From NCBI GenBank assembly GCA_025506515.1, contig CM046456.1, forward strand, positions 14,704,061 to 14,768,060: DNA of 64,000 bases, read 5' to 3'. This DNA is from Flaveria trinervia. Lineage: Eukaryota > Streptophyta > Magnoliopsida > Asterales > Asteraceae. This document shows positions 25,201 to 36,000 of the stretch, one piece after another. The translations under genes and the position numbers were made by a program. Below the pieces are notes generated by a model. That model did no database searches and had not been told where the DNA came from. It saw nothing but the letters and a program-made list of their open reading frames with translations. Within the stretch, counting starts at the first letter, position 1. Each line of letters starts with the position of its first letter.

Positions 25201-25498
25201 TTTGAACCTGTTACGCGATCAGATTCCCAAGAAGGTGTCAAGGTTCATTCCTATTCCCATGGCAATGGCGGTTCCATTTTATAATGGAGCTTACTTTGCA
25301 ATTGATATGGTTGTTGGGACGGTTATATTATTCATATGGGAACGAATGAATAAAAAGGACGCGGAGAATTATGCAGGAGCAGTTGCTTCGGGGTTGATCT
25401 GTGGGGATGGTATTTGGACTATTCCATCTGCAATACTTTCCATTTTGAGGATCGACCCGCCCATCTGCATGTACTTTAGGCCTTCGGTTAACATCTGA
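22289..25498 (+). CDS. YSL metal-nicotianamine transporter, YSL4/YSL6-like (OPT family)
   Basis: My spliced model has seven coding exons: 22289-22658, 23138-23310, 23376-23473, 23556-23693, 23777-23966, 24370-24499 and 24564-25498. All introns are GT-AG, phases match, and the total is 2034 nt or 677 aa plus stop, the usual YSL length. The start gives MATETQQPSVEFSQTLLDES. Next come WKDQITLRGI, the first membrane segment, KLNLTVGIIPSLNVAAGLLG, CYGLAFSG|GFGSYL across intron 1, TYPSGTATAMLINSFHT, YFDFSPTYIGCGLICPHIVN and GDGFYNLVK. Exon 7 has CGVMMSIVSTAADLMQDFKT, IPIPMAMAVPFYNGAYFAID and the family-typical end GLICGDGIWTIPSAILSI. About 14 hydrophobic segments fit the oligopeptide transporter fold. 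YSL proteins move metal-nicotianamine complexes, mainly iron. The N-terminus and exon 7 look like the YSL4/YSL6 clade, reported on internal (plastid or vacuolar) membranes. Subgroup is my recognition, not a tree. No disabling change is seen. Confidence 0.95.
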
Positions 25499-25648
25499 AG
25501 ATTTAGGGTCTACAAACATAAACCTGTAGTTCAGTTAGACATGTACATATGTTTGATGTAGTTTTCTTCTATCCCATGTACTGGTAACTCTTGTATTTTA
25601 GTTTAGGCGTTGACATGTTCTGTTAGTTCCTGGGTGGTAAATAACTTA

Positions 25649-25946
25649 CACTACAACAATATTACCCTATCGCGACTAGACTAGACCTATAGCGACGACA
25701 GTGTGTCCTCGCTATAGGTCACCCTATCGCGACGACATGTCGTCGTTATAGGGTTGATTAGGGTTTTGGCTACCAAAACTCTATCGCGACGATATGTCGT
25801 CGCGATAGGGTGACCTATAGCGAGGACACACTGTCGTCGCTATAGATTTGGTCGCGATAGGGTGATTTTATCATAATTTATATTTATTTCAGATGGTTAA
25901 AGAATTTTCTTTATCTATGGCGCGATAGGGCAAAAATCTTGTAGTG
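25649..25946. mobile_element. CACTA-type MITE, 298 bp, hairpin, TTA target duplication
   Basis: The element begins CACTACAACAATATT and ends AAAAATCTTGTAGTG. The 8 terminal bases CACTACAA are perfectly inverted, and about 26 bp match imperfectly, with CCCTATCGCG inside each end. Three-base TTA copies flank it (25646-25648 and 25947-25949), as expected for CACTA elements. The interior is a long near-perfect inverted repeat of TAGCGACGACAGTGTGTCC- and TATCGCGACGACATGTCGTC-type units. No coding capacity. It lies about 150 bp past the YSL stop codon and may overlap its 3' UTR. Confidence 0.9.
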
Positions 25947-25949
25947 TTA

Positions 25950-26460
25950 TATGTCCAAACACACGCGCGATAAGAGTTAATAATTGATAAAGCTGCAGGA
26001 TATCATTCCTACTATTGTTGGTGGAAATCAAATCTATACAAGTGACAGATGACAATCACAATGCTTTTGAAAGAAATTATTGATGTCACATGAGATGTAC
26101 TGAAACATATAGAACAACATTAAAGCATAGCATTTTGGAATCAAAATGAAGGAATTTCATATCAAAAGTAGCATTGTTTGTTATAACATATCATATCACG
26201 AGATCTTTCAATGAATTGTATGTAGACTCTTCTCTGAATGGCTAATAATATTATATTACCAGCGGTGAGTGTAGCCGCTTGTAATATCAATCTCAGCCGT
26301 CAGATGATCCTAAAATGTCATCCTGACCCTTAAAACTCATTAGTTGCAGGGTGATTTCAGGTGGTTTTCTAAGCCTGCGATTTGTTGGGGGAGGTTAGTA
26401 GACACGCGGGATATTAGCAGGTTGTGAAACATGGGGTTGCAATTATCCCTACAACCTCAA
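25950..26460. other. Non-coding DNA after the MITE
   Basis: I see no gene, element end or structured repeat in this stretch. Confidence 0.4.
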
Positions 26461-26602
26461 CCTGTCATCTATAAGAATAGGCCTTACATGTTGTGTTGCT
26501 CTTTCATTTTTTGTATCTGGATCAACCGCAACTTGTCATCTATAAAAGCAGGCCTTACTTGTTGTGTTGCTCTTGTGTTTTCAGTACCTGGATCAAATGG
26601 AA
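26461..26602 (+). repeat. 71-bp tandem duplication
   Basis: Two direct copies (26461-26531 and 26532-26602) share TGTCATCTATAA, GGCCTTAC, TTGTTGTGTTGCTCTT-like and CTGGATCAA blocks with about 15 differences. The second copy ends TTTTCAG before TACCTGG, which may once have been a splice acceptor. Confidence 0.75.
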
Positions 26603-26942
26603 GACGAGGTTTCAATGGAAAGATCCTTCGTACCTTCATCTCACGTCCAAAGTCCAACGCTAAGAAGTGTAATTAGCATAAAACAATTTCACTTTTGTAC
26701 ATCATGCTGCTGTAATATGTTGTTTTATCATGGTATATAAAATCAATATGAAATCAATATAGTGTATATTGTTAATACCATTTTTCTACCCCTTTGAATT
26801 CTTTATGGTGAAAAGTGAATTGAGTAAAGGAATTACATCAATAGCAGATGCAGTGTAGTTTCTAAAGTTACTGAATAATTATGACATTGTTATGTCACAC
26901 CTAAATTCTTATAGATTTGTGTTTTATGAGGTTATTTATTAG

Positions 26943-27366
26943 ATGCTCTTCTCCTCCTTTAAGGTTGGTGTTGAATGGCCGGTTCCAGCAGGGCTGCAGC
27001 CTGAAGGAACTATCGATCTGTTTACGCTTTATATGGAAATACATAAACGGGGTGGGTATGAAAAGGTTTTAGGAAACAACTTATGGTATGATATTGTACA
27101 GGCAATGGCATGTAATTTCCACGGATCCATCGATGTCTGGATTATATACCATCGCTACCTTGGTATGATCGAGTGGTACTACAATGCAAACAAGTGTAGG
27201 TGCTCTAAAGCCGGCCATACTATTCAACCTAGTGAAGATCAACCCCATTGGTCCAGCAAAAGAAAAAGAAGCAGTTGTGCAAAAAGAAAACTTTTTACTA
27301 GGTATACAGCTAAATAGGAAATACAATAGGCTAGCCGATAAATGTTTGTGTTTCTTTGATGTTTAG
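26943..27366 (+). pseudogene. ARID/BRIGHT-like domain relic (single exon fragment)
   Basis: The frame 26943-27317 contains GLQPEGTIDLFTLYMEIHKR, GGYEKVLGNNLWYDIVQAMA and then VWIIYHRYLGMIEWYYN. The hydrophobic pattern with Leu-Tyr, GGY-x-KV, N-x-LW and a final Tyr-Leu-x-x-(I/L)E resembles the ARID DNA-binding domain, which is often found in plant zinc-knuckle or chromatin proteins. After about residue 80 the better continuation is in another frame (27184-27366, GALKPAILFNLVKINPIGPA), suggesting a frameshift. An AG precedes the start (TTTATTAG), compatible with an exon. No flanking exons were recognised, so it may be a captured or decayed gene piece. Confidence 0.45.
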
Positions 27367-28140
27367 TTTCTTAGCACTTGATTTTCCGTATGCTTTGATC
27401 ATAGTTTTTATGTTTGATCATAGTTATTTGTTTTGATTATGTTTCATTGTTTATATGTTTGTTGTTTTACTTAAACTTTCTTTTGGGTTGTTCGTCTTAT
27501 AAAATGGAAGGATTGGCATGCAAAATAATTTTCTTTGAAACGTACATCCAAAGGTGTATGAGCCCAAGAATTGAGAATTTAATATATGCTAAAAGTGTTA
27601 TGTTTTCATGTTTGATCTTTGGAAACTACTATTTAAAGTTTATATCTTACCATGGCTAGAGTAACGAGATACTAATTAACACCTTCAAGTATAAAAAATA
27701 TATTTTTTGGTCTTACACCTATAAATATATTAGTAATTAAAAATAAAAGAAAAAAAACGATATAAAAGGTATGTCACACAACAAAAATCCCTAATGTTCG
27801 TAATTGGTATTCTACGCTATGATGTTTGCAATAAAATGTCGCCGTTTAATGAGCGTGGTATATAGCAAACACATCAAGCTTGTAATATCATTATTCATTA
27901 ATAATTAAAATTTTGTCTTTTGATGATATTTTCTAGCGTTACCATTGTTGTTTATTTTCTCTTTCATTGAGAATTTACCTTCTCATTACTCAAGTTTTCA
28001 TTAACGATCATTATAACAATATTTATTAGTAGTCTTTCGTGCTTCCTTACCCAAAATGAAATGGTTACTTTGCATAATCCGAAATATGTTTAGAAAGTCT
28101 AACCATTACATAGAAGAAGTACAACAATAGCCTTGTCTAA
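27367..28140. other. AT-rich non-coding DNA
   Basis: No gene is seen. The sequence is AT-rich with short simple runs. Confidence 0.4.
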
Positions 28141-28830
28141 GAGTATTTATCGAATCGAATCGAATCGAGTTGAAGTCAAGTTAATCGAATCGAATAAGTT
28201 GAACTTTAAAATTTTCAAACTGGATTCGAATTCGATTCGAATTTGAAAAAAAATAAATTGAATTCGAATCGTATTCGAAACTTTCAAATAGAATTTTAAT
28301 TCAATTCGTATTTGAAAAAAAGTTCCAATTTGAATCAAATTTAAATTTATTCAATTAGTATTTAATAAAAAAATAATTAAATATCATTTTTAGAATTCAT
28401 TCAAAAAATCCAATTTCAAATGCTCAAAATATATAAATAAGCGTAACATATGAAATATTACAAATTTTAAATAAGTCAAAAGATATCAGTTAGGCTTTAA
28501 AATTTTAGATTATATACATTTCAAACTTTTAATTCTTAATTTCTCATATGCATATCCTAAATTAATATTTAAAATAAATAAATATATGTTTGTGTATTTG
28601 TAGTTCGAATTTTGAATCAAACCGAATGGAAAATCATAAATTCACAATCCAATTCGAATTTGATAATTAGATCTCAAATAGAATTGAATTCGAATTGAAG
28701 AATCCAATTAGAATTCGATAATTAGATCTCAAATAGAATTGAATTCGAATCGAAGAATCAGTGATTTCGATTCGAATCAAATTGAATTGTGAATTTTTAG
28801 AATTCGATTTGATATTTAACATCTTTATCA
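28141..28830. repeat. TTCGAA-rich degenerate repeat region
   Basis: The region opens with GAATCGAATCGAATCGAG and is filled with GAATTCGAATCGAA-like words on both strands. Near its right end the inverse (TTCGATTCGAATC, then TTTAGAATTCGATTTG) appears. The inverted relation of the ends suggests a low-complexity inverted repeat or a decayed non-autonomous DNA element. No clear terminal repeat or target duplication could be set. Frames across it are artefacts. Confidence 0.55.
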
Positions 28831-30867
28831 TTTTCAATGTCAAATGAACCATACATAGATATGGGTAATCATGGAATCCATATGGTTGATTTTAGTTGTA
28901 ATTATTTATGAATGCATTTTTAAATATAGATGTTTTAAATGGAGTGTTGTTAACATAAAATACTTATTTTTAATAAGTAACATACATTTGTAATATTTTA
29001 CATGGACTCGATTTCTTATATAAATTCAATAAAAAAGATTTCAGTGGTTTTTCCAATGATATAAATCAACCTTATTTTGTCAATATCACCCCACTAACTC
29101 AAAAAATGTTAGGCGGTTCAAACAGACAGTTTAAATAGATGGTTCAAACAAAAGCTGATTAGTCAATAATTTCTCTTATTTTGACAAAAAAAGTTAGTGG
29201 GGTGAGCACTTGCATTCTATTTTGCCTATATAATGACAGAGTAGTGCATTTAGTAAAAAATTTTCAACCTTTCTTTTGATATTTCAAGATGGAAAAAAAT
29301 CCAGCAAAAGCCCTGTTCTAGAGGAAAATATGAGTTATTATCAAAAAATCGAAAGTTTGCTCATTATTTTGTACAACTTTCATGATATCTTTATGTTTTC
29401 AGTTTTGAGCCTTCTAATGAAAGAATTTGTTTAATGACAACACTTGGATGATGAGAGTTTGGAGGTTCTTAGCTACATACAATATCTTAGGGCCTATGTG
29501 TCACAGCTTTCTCGTGAATTTGATGTTGAGGTGATTTGTTTTAGTTTATGCATATAAAATAGTTCATTTTCTTTTTGTTTTTTGCTTATATTTCCTATGG
29601 GTTAACCCTTTGCTCCTATTGCGTATACACTTTAATTCTTTTATCAAGATGCCCGGACAACAAAAAAACAAAAAAAAGCTACAAATCTATCAAATTGGAA
29701 GTAAGATGAGGTTGTAAAGATTGACAGTTTAGATGACATGCCTGATGCAACCCTTACAAGGGCTGATACCGACAAACAAAGTTGTGATGTTAACAACTAT
29801 GAGTTTGATCTTCTGATGATGACTCGGATGATACAACAGACTCCCTCCAAACTTTCATCGAAAACCTAAGGGTTCCAAAGGTGTTGGTTCTCAACTAGCA
29901 CTGTCCTAGGTATGTTTAAGGGTTATATTCTATTCGCTTTATGTTGTTGTGTTCGTGCAAGGATTTCTCAGCTTTTAGGTTATATTAGTTTTATCATTTT
30001 TGATAGGATTTGGTTAGTCATGTTTTATTGGGATATTTCACTATATATGTTGTGTTGTGTGTTTTATGTTTAGTAATCGTGTGGTGTTCTTTCTCTATTT
30101 TATGTTTTTGTATTAAAGTTTAAATATTTGTCCTATAGAATATCACATAACAAATACATATCTGATATGCAACCGTAATATGAGAAGGAATAGTTCTTCA
30201 AAAAAATATAATAATAGTTACATACTTCATTTATTGTGAATAAGTCACACTAATATTCGTCATATCACATGTAATAAAAATTATTAAATATATCTGGAAT
30301 CATATGGTAGCTTTTTATTTTTGACTTTCATATGATTATTCAAAGACACGGTAGTAGGACACGTTAAGGTGAATAAAGTTATATGTGTTAATGGAAGTTG
30401 TATGTTACTTTTAGGTTGTATAAAATTATCAACAAGATAAAAGGTATAATTATTTCCGTAGCATTACTTCTAACGTAATGCGCTTATTCAAAATAATTAA
30501 GACTCATGTTGAAAATATTTCATTTATTTAAATATTATGGAATCCATGGTGGAATTTGATTATTTTATATAAATAAACTAATGTTTAATATATTTCAATG
30601 GTGCAATTATACAAAACGTGTGAGCCAATCAGGAATCGAGTCGAGTATGAGGTACGTAACTCTTAATATTACTCCAGTTTATATTAAGTGTTTGGTAATG
30701 AAATAAGATAATGCACAGATGCATGGTATGATAAGTCATAGTCTCATGTAGCATTGTATTGCCATTATAGTCAATGATTAGTGTAGATTATGACTAGGTT
30801 GTGAGAATGACATTCTCAGTTGATGTGAATCAAATAGAATCGAATATGATGATTGAGTAAGTGATTA
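28831..30867. other. Non-coding DNA with a small inverted repeat and possible exon relics
   Basis: A 13-bp perfect inverted repeat, CACCCCACTAACT (29087-29099) and AGTTAGTGGGGTG (29192-29204), brackets about 90 bp and could be a small decayed foldback element. Around 29440-29530 and 29700-29880 short plausible peptides occur (DDESLEVLSYIQYLRAYVSQ; KIDSLDDMPDATLTRADTDK), but frames break quickly. I recognise no family. Confidence 0.35.
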
Positions 30868-31557
30868 TGTAGCGGAAATACACAAGACACAGATCATTGA
30901 ATGCTGATAATACTCATAAATGTTTTTGTATTGACGATGGTGAAAAGGTTACAATGAATGCTAAGATTTAGCAAGATAAAGTAACTTGACATCAAAGAAA
31001 CATATGACTAATCGAAGATTCTGATATTCTGATTTTCTAGTCGTTCCCAAAAGTAGGGTTTTGTATTCTATTTATAGACTAACAAAATGCATTTACAAAT
31101 GACTAAATTACCCCTGTACTATACATCAGGAAACTAGTCTAAGTACAAAAGTCTAATTAGCATTTCTTCTGTTCATCCACATTAACTAATGCGGATGACT
31201 TGTTCTTCATCGCATTCCTTTTGATGTCTTCAGCATTGGTGTTTGTTCATCAGCATTGACAAATGCCGATGAACAAACACTACGCACATTTGTTGCTGAA
31301 TATCCACATTAGTTAATGCGGATGTGAAATACGTTACAGCATTTCTTTTTGGCTATCCGTATATGTATATACAGATGAACAACAATTTGTCAGCATTTGT
31401 TCTTGGTCATCCGCATTGACAAATAAGGATTGCCAATACTTATCTTCTTCTCAAAAGCCTTCACTCGCATATCTTCTTGGACTTGTGGAAGAATACCAAC
31501 AACACAACCATCAACCGCCAATTGAATTGGCATATATGATCCTTTCAAGGTCTAACA
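30868..31557 (-). mobile_element. Candidate solo LTR (690 bp) with hairpin cluster and TATA box
   Basis: On the minus strand it would start TGTTAGACCTTGAAAGG (31557) and end TTTCCGCTACA (30868), TG...CA. The flanks GATTA and AATTA match at 4 of 5 bases. TATAAATA lies at 31069-31076 (minus). Upstream of it are palindromes based on CATCCGCATT/AATGCGGATG, including a 17-bp stem (31241-31257 with 31262-31278, one mismatch), one at 31174-31197 and one at 31302-31323. The layout of palindrome cluster then TATAAATA mirrors the Copia-3/4 LTRs. Confidence 0.55.
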
Positions 31558-32610
31558 AATTATTAAATTATAAAGATGTACCTCTATCTTTCTGAGTCTC
31601 TATTCGGCTGTCGTCAATGTAGGTGTTGTCATGTTGAGTTTAATATAAACGAACTGTAGGAAATAAGTAAATATTTAACATAGATCAATCCCACTAACAT
31701 TCAAATGCCACAACTTGATATCACTTTAACAAGGCCAGACCCTAATAATCACTCAAAAAATATGAGTGCATTCATGCTAATTAAACCCATGTATGATTAT
31801 TTGTTTTTGGTAGTTTTATTGACTAATTTACGTGTTTTGTTTGGGGATTTGTAGGCCTAGTAGCAGTCAACCTCTGTCAGTGGTTCGCCTGTTTGATTCA
31901 AACATTATCTCAAAAATACTTGCAAGAACATTAATGAAATATCTGAGTTAAATTAGATGTAGTTGCAAAGAAGTTGAGTTACTATCCTATGACGCTTATG
32001 TCTAGGAACGACAAAAAATAAAAAATCATGTGCTTGTAGGTTTCATTGTTCAGTGCCCAAAATTCATAGGTTTTCACAAGATACATATTTTGTGGCTTCA
32101 TCCGGTTCACAATCACTTGATATTGGTTATATGGCATAGTAGACCATAATTCATGCAACATCAGAACAAGGTGTTTAAGTGGTCGAGATTGCCTATTTGT
32201 GGGTTCGAACACTGTTCATTTATGCATTGTTTAAGCTGGCAAGTCATAATATGCAGGCTATTCCAAATCCAAAATTGAAATATTCTTCATGTTGTAACAT
32301 TAGGATCACATCTGTAACACACAAGATATTTCGTTTGTCTATTCCTAAAAGAAGTATGTTTGTTTTCGTTTCTTAAGCCTCCAAACGTGTGTTGTACCGT
32401 ATGAAATTTATACTTGTGTATCGGTAAGTTTTTTATGCCATAGGGTAGGTATGCATAGTCTTTGTCATACGTTTAACTATCACAACATGTGATATATTAG
32501 TTTTATTTTCTTGTAGTAATGTTAAAATGGGTGTTGTTGTATGTATGGCATATCATTTTAAGATATCTGACTTAGGGGCCTAGGCTTGGAGACTACAGGA
32601 TTCTATACAA
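31558..32610. other. Non-coding DNA
   Basis: No gene or clear repeat is recognised. Confidence 0.35.
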
Positions 32611-33020
32611 TTGGCCCAAGATGGTGAGGTAACCAATGACAAGGCCATTGTAGCAAGATGGGGTATCTACATTGGCTTGGAAGATAATCAAATACTCATA
32701 ATTGATTCTTCTACTCACAAATATCAAACTATTCCAATCCCATCAATGGCTACTTACTGTTCGTACTCTTTGTGGAAGCTTGTTAAACACAACAGAAGAG
32801 TGGCCATTGTTTGTGTTCATGTGAAAGATACACGAGATGTTTAGGTGCTTTCAGCCTGCGATACATGGGTTAAGATAGATACATAAACAGTCAAAGGCGT
32901 GTTTTTTGAGTCATGGGAATATAAGGATAGTAACCTAACCTTCTACAGATCAGGCGAGGCTCGGTCGGTCATTGACATGCAAAGTTCATATAACATCTTT
33001 TCATTCCAATCCGACTATGA
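32611..33020 (+). pseudogene. Unidentified coding relic
   Basis: A 77-codon frame (32611-32844) encodes IVARWGIYIGLEDNQILIID, then YSLWKLVKHNRRVAIVCVHV. After a TAG the same frame continues with VLSACDTWVKIDT and, past another TAG, VKGVFFESWEYKDSNLTFYR. Reading the same frame through two stops for about 135 codons suggests a decayed protein-coding exon. The beta-strand-like pattern recalls F-box-associated or kelch-type repeats, but I cannot name a family. Confidence 0.35.
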
Positions 33021-36000
33021 ATCGGTAATTTTGTCGTGTTCGCAGTTTCATGACTGAATTTTTGTTTTGTTTATTTAGATTTGGTATGTTTGGACATAGG
33101 GTTGTAGTTTGCATTCTACAGTTGTTTGGTTTCAAGGTACGGTTGTCATGTTTTTAGAAATTATTTAAGTGTGTTAGTTACTTAGTAATGATTTAATACT
33201 ATTTATTTATGTATTTGCAGGGTTCTACTTTTAGACCTAAAGTGTAAGTCTCTTTAAATATTGAATGAGGTTAACTATAAAATTGGTGTTGCTAATAAGA
33301 CAATGTGTTAAAAAAAATCTTAAGGTATTAAAAATCTTTTTGTGTAAAGCAGATGCTACTTAATCATACATGCTATTGCAGTAGGGAATCACTCATTGCT
33401 AACAACACTAAGGGTTCATTCGATAACAATATTAAGCCCTAAGATATCAAAATTAATGGTGGACATGCACATTTTGTGCCCTATGTGATGGTGGACATGA
33501 AAATACTAAAAAGTAAGTAATTATACAAAATAGCAAGCACCACAAATACATGATAACTAAATGTTTAGCCCTAAGCTATCAAAATTAAGCCCTTACACTA
33601 TTATATTAGATAAGCAAACCTTCCTTCGTATATCCCATAGGCTGATTAGATTTTGTACAAAGACTAGGAGACGATTCAAAGCCTTCTTATTTAAAAATAC
33701 AAATATATTATAATATTAGTGAATATGACCTTTTTGATAAAACAAATGTTAGAATATTATCATTAGACATGATGGAAATTAAATACAAGAAACAAACATA
33801 GACATCTGGGTCATTACCTTGTGGAATTTTTTAAGTAGGAGTCGGATCATTAACTAGACGGTGGCCATGTATTTTAATGTCATTGTGACATAACTGCTTC
33901 TCTTTGCTTTCTACATGTTCAACCAATTTCTTTTTGTTAAATCCTTTAGTGTAATCCATTTGACACATAAAGTAAAACATAAGACAACGACACAAACCAT
34001 ATGCCCATATATAAGTAAATGGATCCAAAGTTTCATCTCAGCACTCATACAAGTGAAAGAAACAGAGAAACAATCTTATGCATGAATTAACAACTAACAA
34101 CATTCGAGCAACAGATGATAAAATGTAAGGAAGTGATGTTTCACGTCTCAATAAAATGGTAGTCCTTTCTTTTTGGGTTGTGTCAATGAACTTCCAACAC
34201 CTTATCATACTAAAATAGTACGTAATTTAGAATAAATTATAACGTCTAATGAAACAAGATTTTTTGTCATTTGTCATTCTTTTAACTCATTTTTTTGACA
34301 CTTGTTATTTTTCTAGATGTACACATATTAATTTTTCATTCAAAAAGATATTATAGTGATTTAAAAACTCATACAAATTTCTCTATCTTATTAAAAATAA
34401 ATTTTATTAATTGTAATGTTATGTTTCTCTCTCTTATCTAATTTTCTTTTAAAATCAACTATCTTTTGTAAATAGATTTTATAAAGGAAATTAAAAATCA
34501 CATCTTTTAGTTAAAATCTAAATAACAAAAAGCTAAAGTTTTATATAATATGTAATTTTCTAAAACACTAAACATTTTTAAACAAAATATTTTAAATCGT
34601 TTTGTTTTTAAAAAAATGTTAAACAAGTGAAATATTTGAAAATAGTCTTATTAAAACAACCAAATAACTACCAACCAGATTATTTTAAAAACAAGATATT
34701 TTATAAAAAAATAATTTTTAATAAAAAATCTAAATGGTATAATTGTTTTAATTCTTGATCTATTACGTATATATAATTTTAAATATATTTTACACTAAAA
34801 TATTATACTGTAACTATTCATGTTTATTTTACTTGTATATTTTATATTAAAATTTACTCCGTTTATTTAATGAATTTTTACCCTATCTATCTATCTATAA
34901 AAAAACTAAAATAAGTGTAAAACAATTATGAACCTCATTATACTTACACTCTTATTTCTCTATATTATTAATGATAATATTGAATACTAATAATATTAAT
35001 CATACCATTTTCAAATTTAAAAATATATAATTTAATAATTAAAAATCTATTTTTAATTAACACACGTGTTAAAAACAAAAATTTTAGAAACTACCGAATG
35101 CGATGAAATTTTTTAAATCACTTTTTCTTAAAACAATATATTAAAATCACAATTTTTTTAAAATGAAAGTTTAAGAAAAATACATTATTGTTTATTTACT
35201 TAAATTAGCTATTTATATGTAATTATAATCATATTTTATTTTCAAACTTGATTTTATAATGCATAGTTTTTTATTAATAATTATTTAATATTTTATTTTA
35301 TTCAATCCGTATGTTACACAGAGACTAACCTAGTCATATTATAGAATCTAATTTTTTTTGTGATAGAAACTCATATGGCATTCCATGAGTGCTTTACTTC
35401 TTTAATTTTTTTGTTGGTCCACTAAGCCCACTTTAAAAGCTAAATTACTCTTTAGCAATACTTTCTTAAAATATCAACTTAAATGTATGACATAATCATA
35501 ATCAAAGAACATATAGGATATAAACAGAACAAATATATTATTACATGCGGTATGAAGCGAGAAGCTGCAGGTTTGTTCATTGGTCGAGAAACACCCAAAA
35601 AGTGTCATTTTCTCGGTAAAATCTTCTCTATTTTTCCAGGTAAAAAAATTGACTACCTGAAAGTACACATTAACATAAAGGATCGTCCATAATATAAAAG
35701 TAGCCATACATTACATTTACTATTAGTCATATAACTATAACTCATGCAAACTCTCTATATAATACTCATTTGGAAATATACAAACTAAGCAAATTGTAAA
35801 TATTAAAGAAATAGAAAGAGAGAAAAGACATAAAAAATCAAGCAAATCTAAAAAAATTCAACATTAGTGGCAATATGGGAAGCATGCATGAAAAACCATC
35901 TTTGAAGCAAGTTATGACTTTTAGGTCATCTCCGGTAAAAAAAATCAAATAAAACAATAAGCATCAATGATAAAAATAACACTAACACATTTACACACTA

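Noticed and set aside
28147..28852. Minus-strand ORFs rich in Ile/Arg/Phe
   Set aside because: They arise from the GAATTCGAATCG-type low-complexity repeat.
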